64,000 nt of DNA from Chloroflexus sp. (GCA_020723995.1 DYHT01000003.1:23521-87520); one strand, 5' to 3'; shown: positions 9,121 through 18,358, counted from the stretch's first letter. A program made the numbers and translations. Notes: generated from the sequence alone by a model not told the origin.

Positions 9121-11664
9121 TTACGGCACCAATTTTAAGTGTGCTTCAGCGTTGCTGACCACCGCCTGTTCGTTCCACAACATCGGGTAATACAAGATAT
9201 TGCGCCAAAGATCAGCCATGTCAATATAGTGGGGATGATAGGCGTGGCCGGATTGGCCGGTGGGATGCACAGTGAGCGAATTGCGCAGGTCGCCCAGGTC
9301 AACGATCATGCGCATGGAGGGGACGGAGGTGACCTCGAAACCTTTGGATGCATTCCAGCCGGTAGCGTTCACAATCGAAGCGCCGCCCGCGGTGGGGAAT
9401 GGCCCACGGTTGAACAGGGCTTCGATCGGCGCCACACCGGATTTGCCAAGCGTCTGGTTCTCGAAGGTGGAGGTGTGCAGGTCGCCCCAGCGCCATTTGG
9501 CCGGGTCTTTACCCAGGGCTTCCTGCACATCAGCGACAGCTTGGGCGAAGGATTGCTTGAAGATATCCTCACGCGTCTCGACTTTGTCGGTGGTCAATTG
9601 CGAGTCCCACCAGTGGCTGTTGGGCTGCTCGGCTATGTTGCGTACAACTTCGAACCAGCGGCTGGAACCGCCCGGTTGGCGGTCCTCGGGCAGGTCATCG
9701 CCAAAGGTGTTGGCCAGGATTCGGCGCCAGAAGGCAGCATACAGCGCGGCCGGCGGTGAGTCCATGCTGTCCTGATAGTCCCAGCCATTGAAGATGGCGC
9801 GCATCTCTTCCAGCTTTTTGTCGTCCAAGTCCACCTGCATTAATAACGGGAGGAGGACAGCTGCGCTGGCGTCGTAGTTGTCACCGTGCATCTTCTGGAC
9901 GTAAGCAATATCAATCGCGCCGGGGGCGTTCTCGATCATCTCCACGATGCGTTGGGCGCGGAAGCCAAAATCCCAATCGGTGGTGATCAGGTAGGGATAA
10001 TCCCAGGGATTGACCTGGTTGTTGGCCGTGGCAACGTAACCGGAAGCCGGGTTGTAAACGTAGGGCAGTTCTTCAAAGGGGATGTAACCTTGCCAGTCGT
10101 ATTCGCCCGTCCAACCTGGCACAGGCAGGCGGCCATCGCCGTTCTTGCGCAGCGGGATATTGCCGGGCATTTGGTAGCCAATGTTGCCGTTCACATCCGC
10201 GTAGACCAGGTTCTGGGCCGGGACGACGAAGTCGCGCGCTGCCGTGCGGAACTCTTCCCAGTTCTGCGCTCTACTGAAGCCCCAGATGGCGTTGAAGAGC
10301 TGGGTGGGTTCGAGGGCTGTCCAACGCAAGGCGATGGCATACCGCTCAGGCAGGTCAATACCGGCTTTTTCGGTGAAAGACTGCTTGCCGGCCTCGACCT
10401 GCTGCATGAGCGGACCGTAGCTGTCGGAAATGATCGGGCCATGGATTGTCGTGCGGACAATCAATTCCAGCGGCTCGCCGCCGCCGACCAGGATGATTTC
10501 GGTATGAATCTCCATATCCATCCACTTGCCCATGTATTCATACTGGTTCGGGTTATCGGGATTGATCTTCTCGATAAACAGGTCCATCACGTCGGGACCG
10601 ACGTTAGTCACGCCCCAGGCGATGCGGTCATTGTGGCCGATGACCACGCCCGGCACACCCGCGAAGGAGAAGCCGGTCACCGCGTAAGGACAGGCCTCGT
10701 TCTTAGGCCGGCAGTGCAGGCCAATCTGATACCAGATGGACGGCATCTGGATGCCCAGGTGGGGATCATTAGCCAGCAAGGGCATGCCGCTGGCAGTGCG
10801 GGAACCGGCGATCACCCAGTTATTGGAGCCGATCTCCCCACCGGCCGGGCCAAGCAGGCTGTCGAGCAAAGCGAAACGGGCTGCGATGGTTGCGAGTTGC
10901 GAGTTAGGGGTTAGGAGTTGCGGATCGTATCCCGCAACCCGCATCTCGCCACTCGAAAATCCGCCGATGGCCGGGACGATGACAGGATGGTTGTCTGGGT
11001 AGGGTGGGTAGAGTTCGTCCACGTACTCCACCGGCAGAGTCTTGAGCAGTATGGCGCGCTCGATCTCGGCGCCCATATTACCGCCCAGGTCCCAGGCCAT
11101 GGATTTGGCCCAGGTCAGCGTATGCACCGGAGTCCAGGGTTCAGGCTTGTAGTCCGGGTTTAGCAGTTTCAAGACGCCGTACTCCAGGCTGAGTTTGGTC
11201 CCGCCATGTTCGGCCAGGTAAACATTGACGCCCTGCGCGTAAGCCTCGAGCATGGCTATAGCGCCCGGGTCTGCAACGGCGTATTCCTGTTCAGCAAGCT
11301 GTCGCCAGCCCAACGTGCGCAGGAAGGCATCTGTCTTAAGCTGCGACTCGCCGAACATCTCGGACAGCCGCCCGGAGCCAACGTGCCGCCAGAAGTCCAT
11401 CTGCCAGAAGCGATCCTGGGCGTGGACGTAGCCCTGGGCCATGAACAGGTCATGCGCGCTGGTGGCATAGATGTTCGGGATGCCCAGGCTGTCGCGGTAG
11501 ACACCCACCGCGCCGTCCAGTCCCTTGAGCTGGATTTGACCCTCCACCTGCGGGAAGGAACGACGGGCGCTGTAAACGCCAAAGGTGGTCAGCAGCAGGG
11601 TCAGAACGACCAGCACACTGACCACCCAGATCAAAATACGGGACCTTATCTTGCTTTTAGACAT
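9121..11664 (-). CDS. Penicillin acylase family protein (peptidase S45)
   Basis: 847 aa from the ATG at 11664, preceded by GGAGGAG. An N-terminal membrane helix (about 9-29) targets it across the membrane. The segment GVYRDSLGIPNIYATSAHDL is typical of the alpha chain. The Ntn-hydrolase nucleophile is Ser280 in GSNNWVIAG, the N-terminus of the beta chain after autocatalytic cleavage. Such enzymes cleave amide bonds of acyl-homoserine lactones, beta-lactams or other acyl amides; the substrate here is unknown. Residues about 248-259, in the linker just before the cleavage site, are encoded by five heptamer repeats. It stands alone, convergent with dedA. Confidence 0.9.
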   Translation of the reverse strand: MSKSKIRSRILIWVVSVLVVLTLLLTTFGVYSARRSFPQVEGQIQLKGLDGAVGVYRDSLGIPNIYATSAHDLFMAQGYVHAQDRFWQMDFWRHVGSGRLSEMFGESQLKTDAFLRTLGWRQLAEQEYAVADPGAIAMLEAYAQGVNVYLAEHGGTKLSLEYGVLKLLNPDYKPEPWTPVHTLTWAKSMAWDLGGNMGAEIERAILLKTLPVEYVDELYPPYPDNHPVIVPAIGGFSSGEMRVAGYDPQLLTPNSQLATIAARFALLDSLLGPAGGEIGSNNWVIAGSRTASGMPLLANDPHLGIQMPSIWYQIGLHCRPKNEACPYAVTGFSFAGVPGVVIGHNDRIAWGVTNVGPDVMDLFIEKINPDNPNQYEYMGKWMDMEIHTEIILVGGGEPLELIVRTTIHGPIISDSYGPLMQQVEAGKQSFTEKAGIDLPERYAIALRWTALEPTQLFNAIWGFSRAQNWEEFRTAARDFVVPAQNLVYADVNGNIGYQMPGNIPLRKNGDGRLPVPGWTGEYDWQGYIPFEELPYVYNPASGYVATANNQVNPWDYPYLITTDWDFGFRAQRIVEMIENAPGAIDIAYVQKMHGDNYDASAAVLLPLLMQVDLDDKKLEEMRAIFNGWDYQDSMDSPPAALYAAFWRRILANTFGDDLPEDRQPGGSSRWFEVVRNIAEQPNSHWWDSQLTTDKVETREDIFKQSFAQAVADVQEALGKDPAKWRWGDLHTSTFENQTLGKSGVAPIEALFNRGPFPTAGGASIVNATGWNASKGFEVTSVPSMRMIVDLGDLRNSLTVHPTGQSGHAYHPHYIDMADLWRNILYYPMLWNEQAVVSNAEAHLKLVP
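10889..10923. repeat. In-frame heptamer repeat in the penicillin acylase gene
   Basis: Units GTTGCGA, GTTGCGA, GTTAGGG, GTTAGGA, GTTGCGG, 35 nt with an exact 7-nt step. On the coding strand they encode about PQLLTPNSQLAT in the predicted linker before nucleophile Ser280. Confidence 0.8.
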
Positions 11665-11805
11665 TTCTCCTCCATTTGGCAAAATCGAGAGATTAATACT
11701 CATTGCAAAATCAGGAGATTTTGCACTCCGATGAGAACGCCTAAATTATAAACCCACATACAATTTTCTCCCTCCATCAAAGGTTATTTTGCGATAAAAT
11801 CATCG

Positions 11806-11966
11806 CGTGGCTGCCCGATAGGCCTTGCGCCGAGTAGGCCTATGGCAGCACCTCCAGCAAGGACACACCTGCACTTGCAGCAGGTGCAAGTGTCGGGACG
11901 ATGTACTCGGTCGGCAGCCGCAACCGTCCGTTTGGTTCTCTAATGGTAGCCTACTGGCTACCATTA
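11806..11966. ncRNA. Cluster of inverted repeats; possible structured leader or ncRNA
   Basis: The 320-bp gap between the penicillin acylase and GH25 genes holds three hairpin-forming segments. (1) 11808-11854: outer GCTGCC/GGCAGC and inner ATAGGCCT (11818-11825)/AGGCCTAT (11836-11843). (2) About 11870-11895: GACAC-ACCTGC pairing with GCAGGT and GTGTC. (3) 11943-11966: a perfect 10-bp stem AATGGTAGCC/GGCTACCATT. A TAAAAT at 11794-11799 could be a -10 box. No T-run follows, so it is not a plain terminator. I do not recognise a known RNA family. Confidence 0.35.
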
Positions 11967-11984
11967 TTCAAGAAAGGAAAAACT

Positions 11985-12773
11985 ATGACCAGAGCACATG
12001 GCGTTGACTTGAGCAGGTGGGATGTGGCCTTTGATCCGTCAAAAGCAACCGGCCAGATTGATTTTGCCATCATGAAAGCCAGCGAAGGCACTGTCAAAGA
12101 CAACAAATTTGCCGAGATCTGGGCCGGAGTCCAGAAAGTCCCGCTGCGCGGCGCATATCACTATCTGCGTTCGGAATACGAGTGGCAACCCCAAGCCGAC
12201 TTTTTCATCTCGGTTGTGAGTGGGTTCGGTTTCCATTTCTACGCCTTGGACTTCGAGGGTATCGGCAACACGATGGGCGCCCCATTCGCAAGTTCGGCGC
12301 GCAAATGGATCGAATATGTGCGCGCCAAAACAGGAAAAATCGTCCTCCTATACACCAACCCATCGCACTACGACGCAGATCTGAGTCCATACGGCGATTG
12401 GATGAAAGATTACCCTCTGTGGATTGCCCAGTACTGGAAGGAGCCTTCGCCAGACAAGAACCCCGGAATGCCAAAAACCCGTAAAAAAGACGACTGGACG
12501 ATTTACCAATACGCCTGTGAGGTCAATTTTCCGGGACGCGCCAAGGAATATGGTACCTCCGCCAATAGCGTAGACCTGAACGTTTTCAATGGCACAGCAG
12601 CGGACATGCGCGCCTGGCTGAAGCTGGAACCTGCCCCCACACCGACACCCACTCCAACGCCCACACCCACGCCAGTTCCCCCAGACAATACAGTCGCCGC
12701 TCAGATCGCGATCATTGACTGGATGATGGCGCAATTGGCCGCCAAGAAAGCAGAGCTATCGGGCGAAGGATAA
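11985..12773 (+). CDS. GH25-family lysozyme-like protein with Pro/Thr linker
   Basis: 262 aa. The GH25 muramidase fold is visible from HGVDLSRWD (D8), the strand HFYALDFEG with the catalytic D89 and E91 pair, and WIAQYWKE, to a final SVDLNVF. GH25 enzymes cleave the beta-1,4 bond between N-acetylmuramic acid and N-acetylglucosamine. A (PT)n linker follows, then a short helical C-terminus. No signal peptide is visible from the ATG at 11985, chosen for the AAAGGA upstream. Longer in-frame starts add no convincing signal, so how it is exported is unclear. Convergent with the lipoprotein gene, two nt between stops. Confidence 0.85.
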   Translation: MTRAHGVDLSRWDVAFDPSKATGQIDFAIMKASEGTVKDNKFAEIWAGVQKVPLRGAYHYLRSEYEWQPQADFFISVVSGFGFHFYALDFEGIGNTMGAPFASSARKWIEYVRAKTGKIVLLYTNPSHYDADLSPYGDWMKDYPLWIAQYWKEPSPDKNPGMPKTRKKDDWTIYQYACEVNFPGRAKEYGTSANSVDLNVFNGTAADMRAWLKLEPAPTPTPTPTPTPTPVPPDNTVAAQIAIIDWMMAQLAAKKAELSGEG

Positions 12774-12775
12774 AA

Positions 12776-15280
12776 TTACTTCACATTTCCTAACAGCCGT
12801 GGATACCAATACCACAGGATATCCGCAGCCTGTTTGCCATGGATAGAAGCCGATTTATCCTGCAAGAGCGTTGGCGGGTAATAGCCGCGGCTGATGAAAC
12901 CCGCGATCCATGCCCGCGAATTGACTGCATTTAGCAGCGCCTGGTAGATATCTGCCTGGCTTTTCATATCCACATTGAAAGCCGGATTATCCGGCGCCGG
13001 CTGGCTGAGCGCCGTCCAGGGCAGGCAGCCGCCCCTACCATCCGGCAGACAGGCACTCGCCGCACCGGAGACCGAGGGATAAGCCACGGCCAGCACCAGC
13101 GGCTTTTGCAGGGCTGACTGAAAAGGCAGAATATCCCGATCCAGCAATTGCCCGGCCTGAACCTGCATCTCTTCGACTGAGGCCACCGCCGAAATGCTCA
13201 AGGGTGCGTACCAGAGCAGGTAGATGCCGTCCAACTCTTTGATGAAATCCGGCGCGGTCTGAAAACCGGCGGGGTAGGGCAAGGCCCAGTAAATACTGCC
13301 GCCATAGTGATTGCGCACCTCCGCCAACAGGTTACGCCAGCGCGCATCTGCATCAGCGGGAACGTTGGAGTTGACCCCATTGGCCAGCCGGCCGCCGGGC
13401 AGGGCCGGAGCCAGCCACTCACCGCCCAGGATGAGGCTCCCCGCGCCGGACTTCGCTGCCAGGTCGGCATAATAGACGGCAAAGGCCTGGTAACGCGCAA
13501 ACCAGGCGTCCCACCAACCGGCGTCGCGCGGCGAGGCAGCCCACCACTCATCCGCTGAGATTGGGAAATTGGCAGATGGGAAGAGTCCGACGTTCAGGTT
13601 GAGCGCGCGCGCCCGGCTGATGGTCTCTTGCGTATCGGCTGTGAGCGGATCGTTCCCCGCTACAGGTGTAAAGACAAGCGGGAAGAGGCGGCTATAAGTC
13701 CAGGTGGGCGTTAAAACGACCCAATTCGAACCGATTGCCTGGATGTTTTGAAAGGCCTGGGGCATGAACGCCTGCCATGAGGGATCATAATAAGCCTGGA
13801 GTTCAATGCCAGCCCAGAAGCCGGCCGCGCGGGGAGCCACCTGCAGGCCGACCAGCGTGCCAGGCGTGGAGGCCGGCAGCCAGGTCCAACCATTGACCGT
13901 ATCCTGCAGGTTTTGCGCAGTCAGGCTGGTGGCGACCAGCCGGCCGCGCCGCCCGGGTGGTGTGGCCAGATCATCCGCGCTGCCGCACTGATCGTTGCGG
14001 CAATAGCGGTATTCGAACGAACCCAGCATGTTCAATGGGCTGAAGAGCATATAGACCCAACGGTTGTCCCCAAGCGGCCACATCGGGATCGGCACAGTCC
14101 AACCATACGGGTTGAATTGAATGGAAACCACATCCGTAACCGGCGTATTGACCGGCGCGCTGACATCGAACAGGATCGGCGCCGAGGGGCCAGCCTGCCA
14201 GGTTTCGACTACGTCCTCGACAATGGCGCTGGCCGGCGGGACAATCAACTGGCGGACGACAAACTCGCCGTTCTGCCTGTGCTCAGCGTTCCAGAATCCG
14301 TCCCCCAGGCTGTATTTATAGCGGATATCTGCTCCGGCCGGCAGCATCAAAGAGAGCGTAAAGCGGCCATCCGGCAGCGGCGCAAGCACCGGCATACGCG
14401 TGGCGACCGTGCTCAACCCCCCCTCCAGGTCGCCAAAGGTATTCCCCAATTGATAGAGATTGCCGGCCAGGCGGATCGGCGCGGTCGGGACGGTGTTACG
14501 GGGTACGATCACGGTAAAGACGACGTTGACCAGCGCGGCGGGAGTCAACGTGACCTTGACCGGCGTAGGCTTACCCTCCGCCACGACCGCGCCTTGCTGA
14601 AAGGTCTGGTACATCCCGTCCAGGGCATAAGCCACCAGGTTGTGCGTTCCAGGCAGCAGGTCTTCGAGAGAAAAATTACCGCTTGAATCGGTCAAGGTCT
14701 GCAAACCACCGGCGGCTACCAGGATGTCGGGGATGGGTGTTCCGTCCGCAGCGTTGACCACCTGACCAACGATGCGGCCAGTTTGACCTGAGAACGGGCT
14801 ATCGTTCCAACCAGCGACCACATCCTGCGCCGCCAGCGGGCCGGTGACATAGACCATGCGGTAGCGTACAGCCTGATCGGCCGAGTTATGCTCAAAGATG
14901 GGCAGTGTCGTCTCCCGCAGGTAGCGGTATTTCACCACACTGTTCACCGGCAGCGGTCGGGCGAGGCTATAATGCAACGCATCCCTGCCTTGCATGGGAT
15001 AATTGACGGCGTTCAACGCCAGGCCGGTGACTTCATCCACGAGGCTCAGGAAAAGCGTCTCGCCCGGCAGCAAAGGCGCCGGCAGACTCACCTCGAAAGT
15101 TACTTCTGCATGGGGCTGGGGCGTGGCCGTGGGCGGGATGATGAACGGCAGGGTGGGGGTCGCCGGGAGGATGCCAAAAATATCAATCGGCGAAAGCGTG
15201 CAGCTATTCAGTAACAGCGCGATCAGGCTGGTCAGGACAGCCAGTCGAAAAATTAGGTGGTTGGCGGGTTGATTTTTCAT
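12776..15280 (-). CDS. Large lipoprotein with carboxypeptidase-regulatory-like and GH113-like domains
   Basis: 834 aa. The signal peptide ends in the lipobox LLNSC (Cys27), then comes a Thr/Pro-rich spacer. Beta domains follow: a carboxypeptidase-regulatory-like fold (IVGQVVNAADGTPIPDI, about 160-240) and starch-binding-like sandwiches. The last 370 residues look like a TIM-barrel glycosidase of the GH113-like type (WVVLTPTWTY, ILGGEWLAP, GFISRGYYPP and the end DKSASIHGKQAADIL). I infer extracellular carbohydrate binding or hydrolysis; no substrate is evident. Its ATG overlaps the tatC stop, so it is the last gene of the tat operon. Confidence 0.7.
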   Translation of the reverse strand: MKNQPANHLIFRLAVLTSLIALLLNSCTLSPIDIFGILPATPTLPFIIPPTATPQPHAEVTFEVSLPAPLLPGETLFLSLVDEVTGLALNAVNYPMQGRDALHYSLARPLPVNSVVKYRYLRETTLPIFEHNSADQAVRYRMVYVTGPLAAQDVVAGWNDSPFSGQTGRIVGQVVNAADGTPIPDILVAAGGLQTLTDSSGNFSLEDLLPGTHNLVAYALDGMYQTFQQGAVVAEGKPTPVKVTLTPAALVNVVFTVIVPRNTVPTAPIRLAGNLYQLGNTFGDLEGGLSTVATRMPVLAPLPDGRFTLSLMLPAGADIRYKYSLGDGFWNAEHRQNGEFVVRQLIVPPASAIVEDVVETWQAGPSAPILFDVSAPVNTPVTDVVSIQFNPYGWTVPIPMWPLGDNRWVYMLFSPLNMLGSFEYRYCRNDQCGSADDLATPPGRRGRLVATSLTAQNLQDTVNGWTWLPASTPGTLVGLQVAPRAAGFWAGIELQAYYDPSWQAFMPQAFQNIQAIGSNWVVLTPTWTYSRLFPLVFTPVAGNDPLTADTQETISRARALNLNVGLFPSANFPISADEWWAASPRDAGWWDAWFARYQAFAVYYADLAAKSGAGSLILGGEWLAPALPGGRLANGVNSNVPADADARWRNLLAEVRNHYGGSIYWALPYPAGFQTAPDFIKELDGIYLLWYAPLSISAVASVEEMQVQAGQLLDRDILPFQSALQKPLVLAVAYPSVSGAASACLPDGRGGCLPWTALSQPAPDNPAFNVDMKSQADIYQALLNAVNSRAWIAGFISRGYYPPTLLQDKSASIHGKQAADILWYWYPRLLGNVK

Positions 15281-16161
15281 ATCCTCTCCGTGGACTGGCG
15301 TCTCCGCCCAATCATGGCCATGTAGCTCAGGCCGATGCTGAGAAAATAGAGCAGAACCATCGGGCCCATGACCAGCGCCATGTTGACCGGGTCAACCGTC
15401 GGCGTGATCGCTGCGGCCAGGACGGCGATCACCAACACCGCAATACGCCAGTTGTGAGCCAGAAAGCGCGGCTTTACGATGCCCATCAGAGTCAACACGT
15501 AGATGACAAGCGGAAATTCGAAGGCGACGCCAAGCCAGAATAAGAGACCGGTAACGAAATTGATATACGAGGATGGGCGTGGGATGGTCTGGATTCCCAT
15601 GAAGTTGAGCAAAAAAGGCAACGCGGTCGGTAGCAGGAAGATATAGGAAAATGCCATCCCGCCCACGAAGAAAATCCCAGCCAGAGGAATGCCCAACAGG
15701 CCCATGCGTCGCGCCCTTGCGCTCAATCCCGGTGCGGCGAACAACCAGACCTCGAAAGCAATATAAGGTAATACGACTGTGAAGCCCCCCAGCAAAACCA
15801 CGCGCATGTACACGCCCACCGATTCGGTCACATCAATGGCCTTAAGCGCACTAATGCCTCCGATTGGTTTCGATAGAAAGTCAATGATCTGGGTCGTAAA
15901 GGTTGCACACAGTAAAATCCCCAAGACGATTGCGAGCAACATCCGGAATAGATGTTTGCGAAGTGCATCCAGATGATCAAGTAAAGCGCCCGGCTTTGTG
16001 AGGCTGTCGGCAAAGGCCTCCCCAATTGGCCGGTCTTCGGGTTCGTCGGTCAGGAAGGTGTAGGCTTTTTTGTATAGTTTGAACGGCAGGGCGACAAGCC
16101 ATCCAATTGCCCGAAAAGGGAAGGAGATGATTCGCCAGGCTATGATGAAGAATTTCCGCAT
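15277..16161 (-). CDS. tatC: Twin-arginine translocase subunit TatC
   Basis: 294 aa. Six-helix TatC core beginning with LLDHLDALRKHL (about 60-71), then FLSKPIG, FEVWLFAAPGL, FSYIFLLP and FEFPLVIYVL, all typical of the family. TatC recognises the twin-arginine signal peptide and, with TatA/B proteins, exports folded proteins. A hydrophobic/basic N-terminal extension of about 60 residues precedes the core, longer than in most TatC proteins. Encoded 101 nt downstream of the TatA/B-like gene and overlapping the lipoprotein gene. Confidence 0.95.
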   Translation of the reverse strand: MRKFFIIAWRIISFPFRAIGWLVALPFKLYKKAYTFLTDEPEDRPIGEAFADSLTKPGALLDHLDALRKHLFRMLLAIVLGILLCATFTTQIIDFLSKPIGGISALKAIDVTESVGVYMRVVLLGGFTVVLPYIAFEVWLFAAPGLSARARRMGLLGIPLAGIFFVGGMAFSYIFLLPTALPFLLNFMGIQTIPRPSSYINFVTGLLFWLGVAFEFPLVIYVLTLMGIVKPRFLAHNWRIAVLVIAVLAAAITPTVDPVNMALVMGPMVLLYFLSIGLSYMAMIGRRRQSTERI

Positions 16162-16262
16162 AAAACCTCGAAGCCATGTTTCGTCGCGTAACTTCGCAAT
16201 AATGAGGAGCTGTGGGGTTGTGGACAGGCAAAATCCATCCGCAACCCGACAATCTCCCCGAC

Positions 16263-16664
16263 TTATTGAGAGGTTACTTCGTCGCTCTTTTCTTGCGCTG
16301 CAAGAGGCTTTGTGGGTTCCGGTGGATTCTCAGGAGCATTCGTGACCGGCGCAGGTTGAGTTGTCCAAGCCTCAAACGGTTTCTGGATTTCCTGGACTGT
16401 CCTGGAAAGCTGCTGGGAGATCGTTTTTTGCTGAAGGCCTGACGACAGTTCTTCCAGATTCGCCTCACGCATCAGTTGTTGAGGTAATGTGCGCAGCTTT
16501 TGAGTTGCCTGGGTCATTGTTTTCCAGGTATCGGAGCGGACGAGTTGATTCAACCCCTTGCCGATTGTCTTAGCTGTCTTCTCCATATCTTTTGGTCCCA
16601 GAAGAATCAGCCCGAGGAGCATTATGAGCAGCAGTTCAAGGGGACCGACACCCAGCAATTCCAT
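16263..16664 (-). CDS. Sec-independent translocase protein TatA/TatB
   Basis: 133 aa. One N-terminal helix (ELLLIMLLGLILLGP, about 10-24) ends at the FGPK-like hinge (LLGPKDME), followed by an amphipathic helix and a long charged/Pro-rich tail. The length and tail favour TatB-like over the roughly 60-90-aa TatA type, but a single gene could serve both roles, as in Gram-positives. It lies directly downstream of nusB and upstream of tatC. Confidence 0.85.
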   Translation of the reverse strand: MELLGVGPLELLLIMLLGLILLGPKDMEKTAKTIGKGLNQLVRSDTWKTMTQATQKLRTLPQQLMREANLEELSSGLQQKTISQQLSRTVQEIQKPFEAWTTQPAPVTNAPENPPEPTKPLAAQEKSDEVTSQ

Positions 16665-16669
16665 AAATA

Positions 16670-17113
16670 CTATTTGCCTTTTTTTGTTACTTGAAATACC
16701 TGAAAGATTTCGTTCTGATGAGCGGCCAGGCTGCCGAGCACACCGTTGACAAAGCGCGCGGCATTGTCCGAGCCATATTGCTTGGCCAGTTCGACTGCCT
16801 CGTTGATGGCAACCTTGACAGGCGTGTATTTTTGCACGCCAAATTCCCAGGCAGCCAAACGCAGGATGTTCCGGTCAATGATCGCGATCTGATCGAGCGG
16901 CCATTCAGGCGCATATTTGGTCAAGATGATATCCAGTTGTTCACGAATTGGGAGAACGCCAAAGATAATCTGGCGGGCAAATTCAGCCAGATCATCGCTG
17001 AGGGGCTCGGTCTCCAGGCGTTCTTTAAGAACATCCAGCGGGGGATGGCCGACCAGGTCAATTTCGTAAAGTACTTGCAGGGCTAAACCGCGCGCCCTGG
17101 TTCGTGCTTTCAT
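16670..17113 (-). CDS. nusB: Transcription antitermination factor NusB
   Basis: 147 aa all-helical RNA-binding protein. Family signatures: RARGLALQVLYEIDL at the N-terminus, WPLDQIAIIDRNILRLAAWE in the middle, and INEAVELAKQYGSDNAARFVNGVLG near the C-terminus. NusB binds NusE/S10 and boxA RNA in rRNA antitermination. It lies 6 nt downstream of the Asp23-like gene and 5 nt upstream of tatA/B; the Asp23-NusB pairing is common. Confidence 0.95.
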   Translation of the reverse strand: MKARTRARGLALQVLYEIDLVGHPPLDVLKERLETEPLSDDLAEFARQIIFGVLPIREQLDIILTKYAPEWPLDQIAIIDRNILRLAAWEFGVQKYTPVKVAINEAVELAKQYGSDNAARFVNGVLGSLAAHQNEIFQVFQVTKKGK

Positions 17114-17119
17114 AAACTG

Positions 17120-17467
17120 TTAACCCTCATTGTTTGGGTAGTGAATATCCTCGATGTGGATATTAACGTGGCCGACTTCGAGCGCGGTCATTTCAATGAT
17201 GGCGCGCGCCACCTGAAGTTGGACTTTCCGGCTGACTTCGCGGATATTGACATCGTTCTTCAGCACCAGATAGATATCAACGAAGACGTTATCATCCTCG
17301 ATCTCCATCCGCACCCCGTCATGGCCGCGGCCAAACAGACGGTTGACGCCGCCGCGCACGGCCGCCAGGCCATAAACGCCTTCCACTTCCAGGGCCGCCA
17401 TGCGGGCAATGATCAGGATAACATCAGCAGCCAGAGTGGTCTTGCCTTTAGAACGATAATCGGTCAT
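17120..17467 (-). CDS. Asp23/Gls24 family envelope-stress protein
   Basis: 115 aa from the ATG at 17467, preceded by GGAGG. Matches the Asp23/YloU family: an N-terminal IIARMAALEVEGVYGL segment, a central VFVDIYLVLKNDVNI strand pair and the C-terminal VGHVNIHIEDIHYP. Family members are small cytoplasmic proteins often encoded beside nusB and accBC, linked to cell-envelope homeostasis; the biochemical role is unknown. It shares the nusB-tat transcription unit. Confidence 0.88.
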   Translation of the reverse strand: MTDYRSKGKTTLAADVILIIARMAALEVEGVYGLAAVRGGVNRLFGRGHDGVRMEIEDDNVFVDIYLVLKNDVNIREVSRKVQLQVARAIIEMTALEVGHVNIHIEDIHYPNNEG

Positions 17468-17528
17468 TAAAGCCTCCGTTTTCAATATGCCATTGCGAGT
17501 CGTCCCTTTGTTTCTATATGGATGTGAT

Positions 17529-17546
17529 AGCAGTTGCACTGCTGGA
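17529..17546. repeat. Short palindromic element, copy 1
   Basis: AGCAGTTGCACTGCTGGA. The same 18-mer occurs inside pgk at 43233-43250. The core AGCAGT/ACTGCT is an inverted repeat with centre TGC. It lies between fabG and the Asp23-like gene. Confidence 0.75.
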
Positions 17547-17584
17547 CATCCAAGAGATTGTGGCGAATATGATTATTCCGGAAA

Positions 17585-18358
17585 TTAAATTATCATGCCG
17601 CCATCCACCTTTAATATCTCGCCGGTGATGAATGCTGCCTCGTCGGAGACAAAAAAGGCTACGGCAACGGCCACATCCTCCGGCTTTCCAAACCTGCCCA
17701 CCGGCGTCAATTTGATCGCCGCGTCCTTAAGTTCCTGGGGCAGACCTGCAGTCAGGTCGGTCTCAATGAATCCCGGCGCTACGGCGTTCACGGTAATATT
17801 GCGGGAGCCGACTTCCTTGGCCAGGGCTTTGGTGAAGCCAATCAGGCCGGCTTTCGAGGAAGAGTAGTTCGTCTGCCCCGCCTGGCCGCTCACGCCTGAA
17901 ACAGATGTGATATTGACAATACGGCCATAATGCTGTTTCATCATCGTCCGGACAACCGCTTGAGAGCAATTAAAAGCACCTTTGAGGTTGATGTTCAGCA
18001 CCAAATCCCAATCTTCCTCTTTCATGCGCAGGATGAGATTGTCACGGGTGATGCCGGCATTATTCACCAGTATGTCCACGCGGCCAAACTCCTCGACGAC
18101 ACGGCCGATCAGCGCCCTGGCGCTGGCGTTATCGGCTACGTCCACCTGGGCGGCAATCGCCCGCCGGCCGGTATTTGCAGTTATTTCGCTGGCGGTCGCC
18201 TCGGCCTTTTCAACCCGCAAGTCAGCCACGACGACGTTTGCCCCGTAGCGGGCCAATCTCTCGGCAATGGCCTTGCCAATGCCCTGAGCGCCTCCGGTGA
18301 CAATTGCCACGCGGTCTTGTAACGATGCGAAGTACCTACTCGGTAAGAATTCTGACAT
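17585..18358 (-). CDS. fabG: SDR oxidoreductase, 3-oxoacyl-ACP reductase-like
   Basis: 257 aa short-chain dehydrogenase. TGGAQGIG nucleotide motif at 21-28, NNAG, catalytic Ser in NITSVSG, YxxxK motif in NYSSSKAG, and the C-terminal AFITGEILKVDGG typical of FabG. FabG uses NADPH to reduce 3-oxoacyl-ACP in fatty-acid elongation. Without other fab genes nearby, the exact substrate is inferred from similarity only. It may head the minus-strand run leading to asp23-nusB-tat. Confidence 0.85.
   Translation of the reverse strand: MSEFLPSRYFASLQDRVAIVTGGAQGIGKAIAERLARYGANVVVADLRVEKAEATASEITANTGRRAIAAQVDVADNASARALIGRVVEEFGRVDILVNNAGITRDNLILRMKEEDWDLVLNINLKGAFNCSQAVVRTMMKQHYGRIVNITSVSGVSGQAGQTNYSSSKAGLIGFTKALAKEVGSRNITVNAVAPGFIETDLTAGLPQELKDAAIKLTPVGRFGKPEDVAVAVAFFVSDEAAFITGEILKVDGGMII

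Noticed and set aside
9886..10914. 342-aa plus-strand ORF
   Set aside because: Antisense to the penicillin acylase gene; no recognisable motif. High-GC genes here produce many such open antisense frames (also 13913-14686, 19348-20109, 23759-24526, 31617-32558, 6265-6963).
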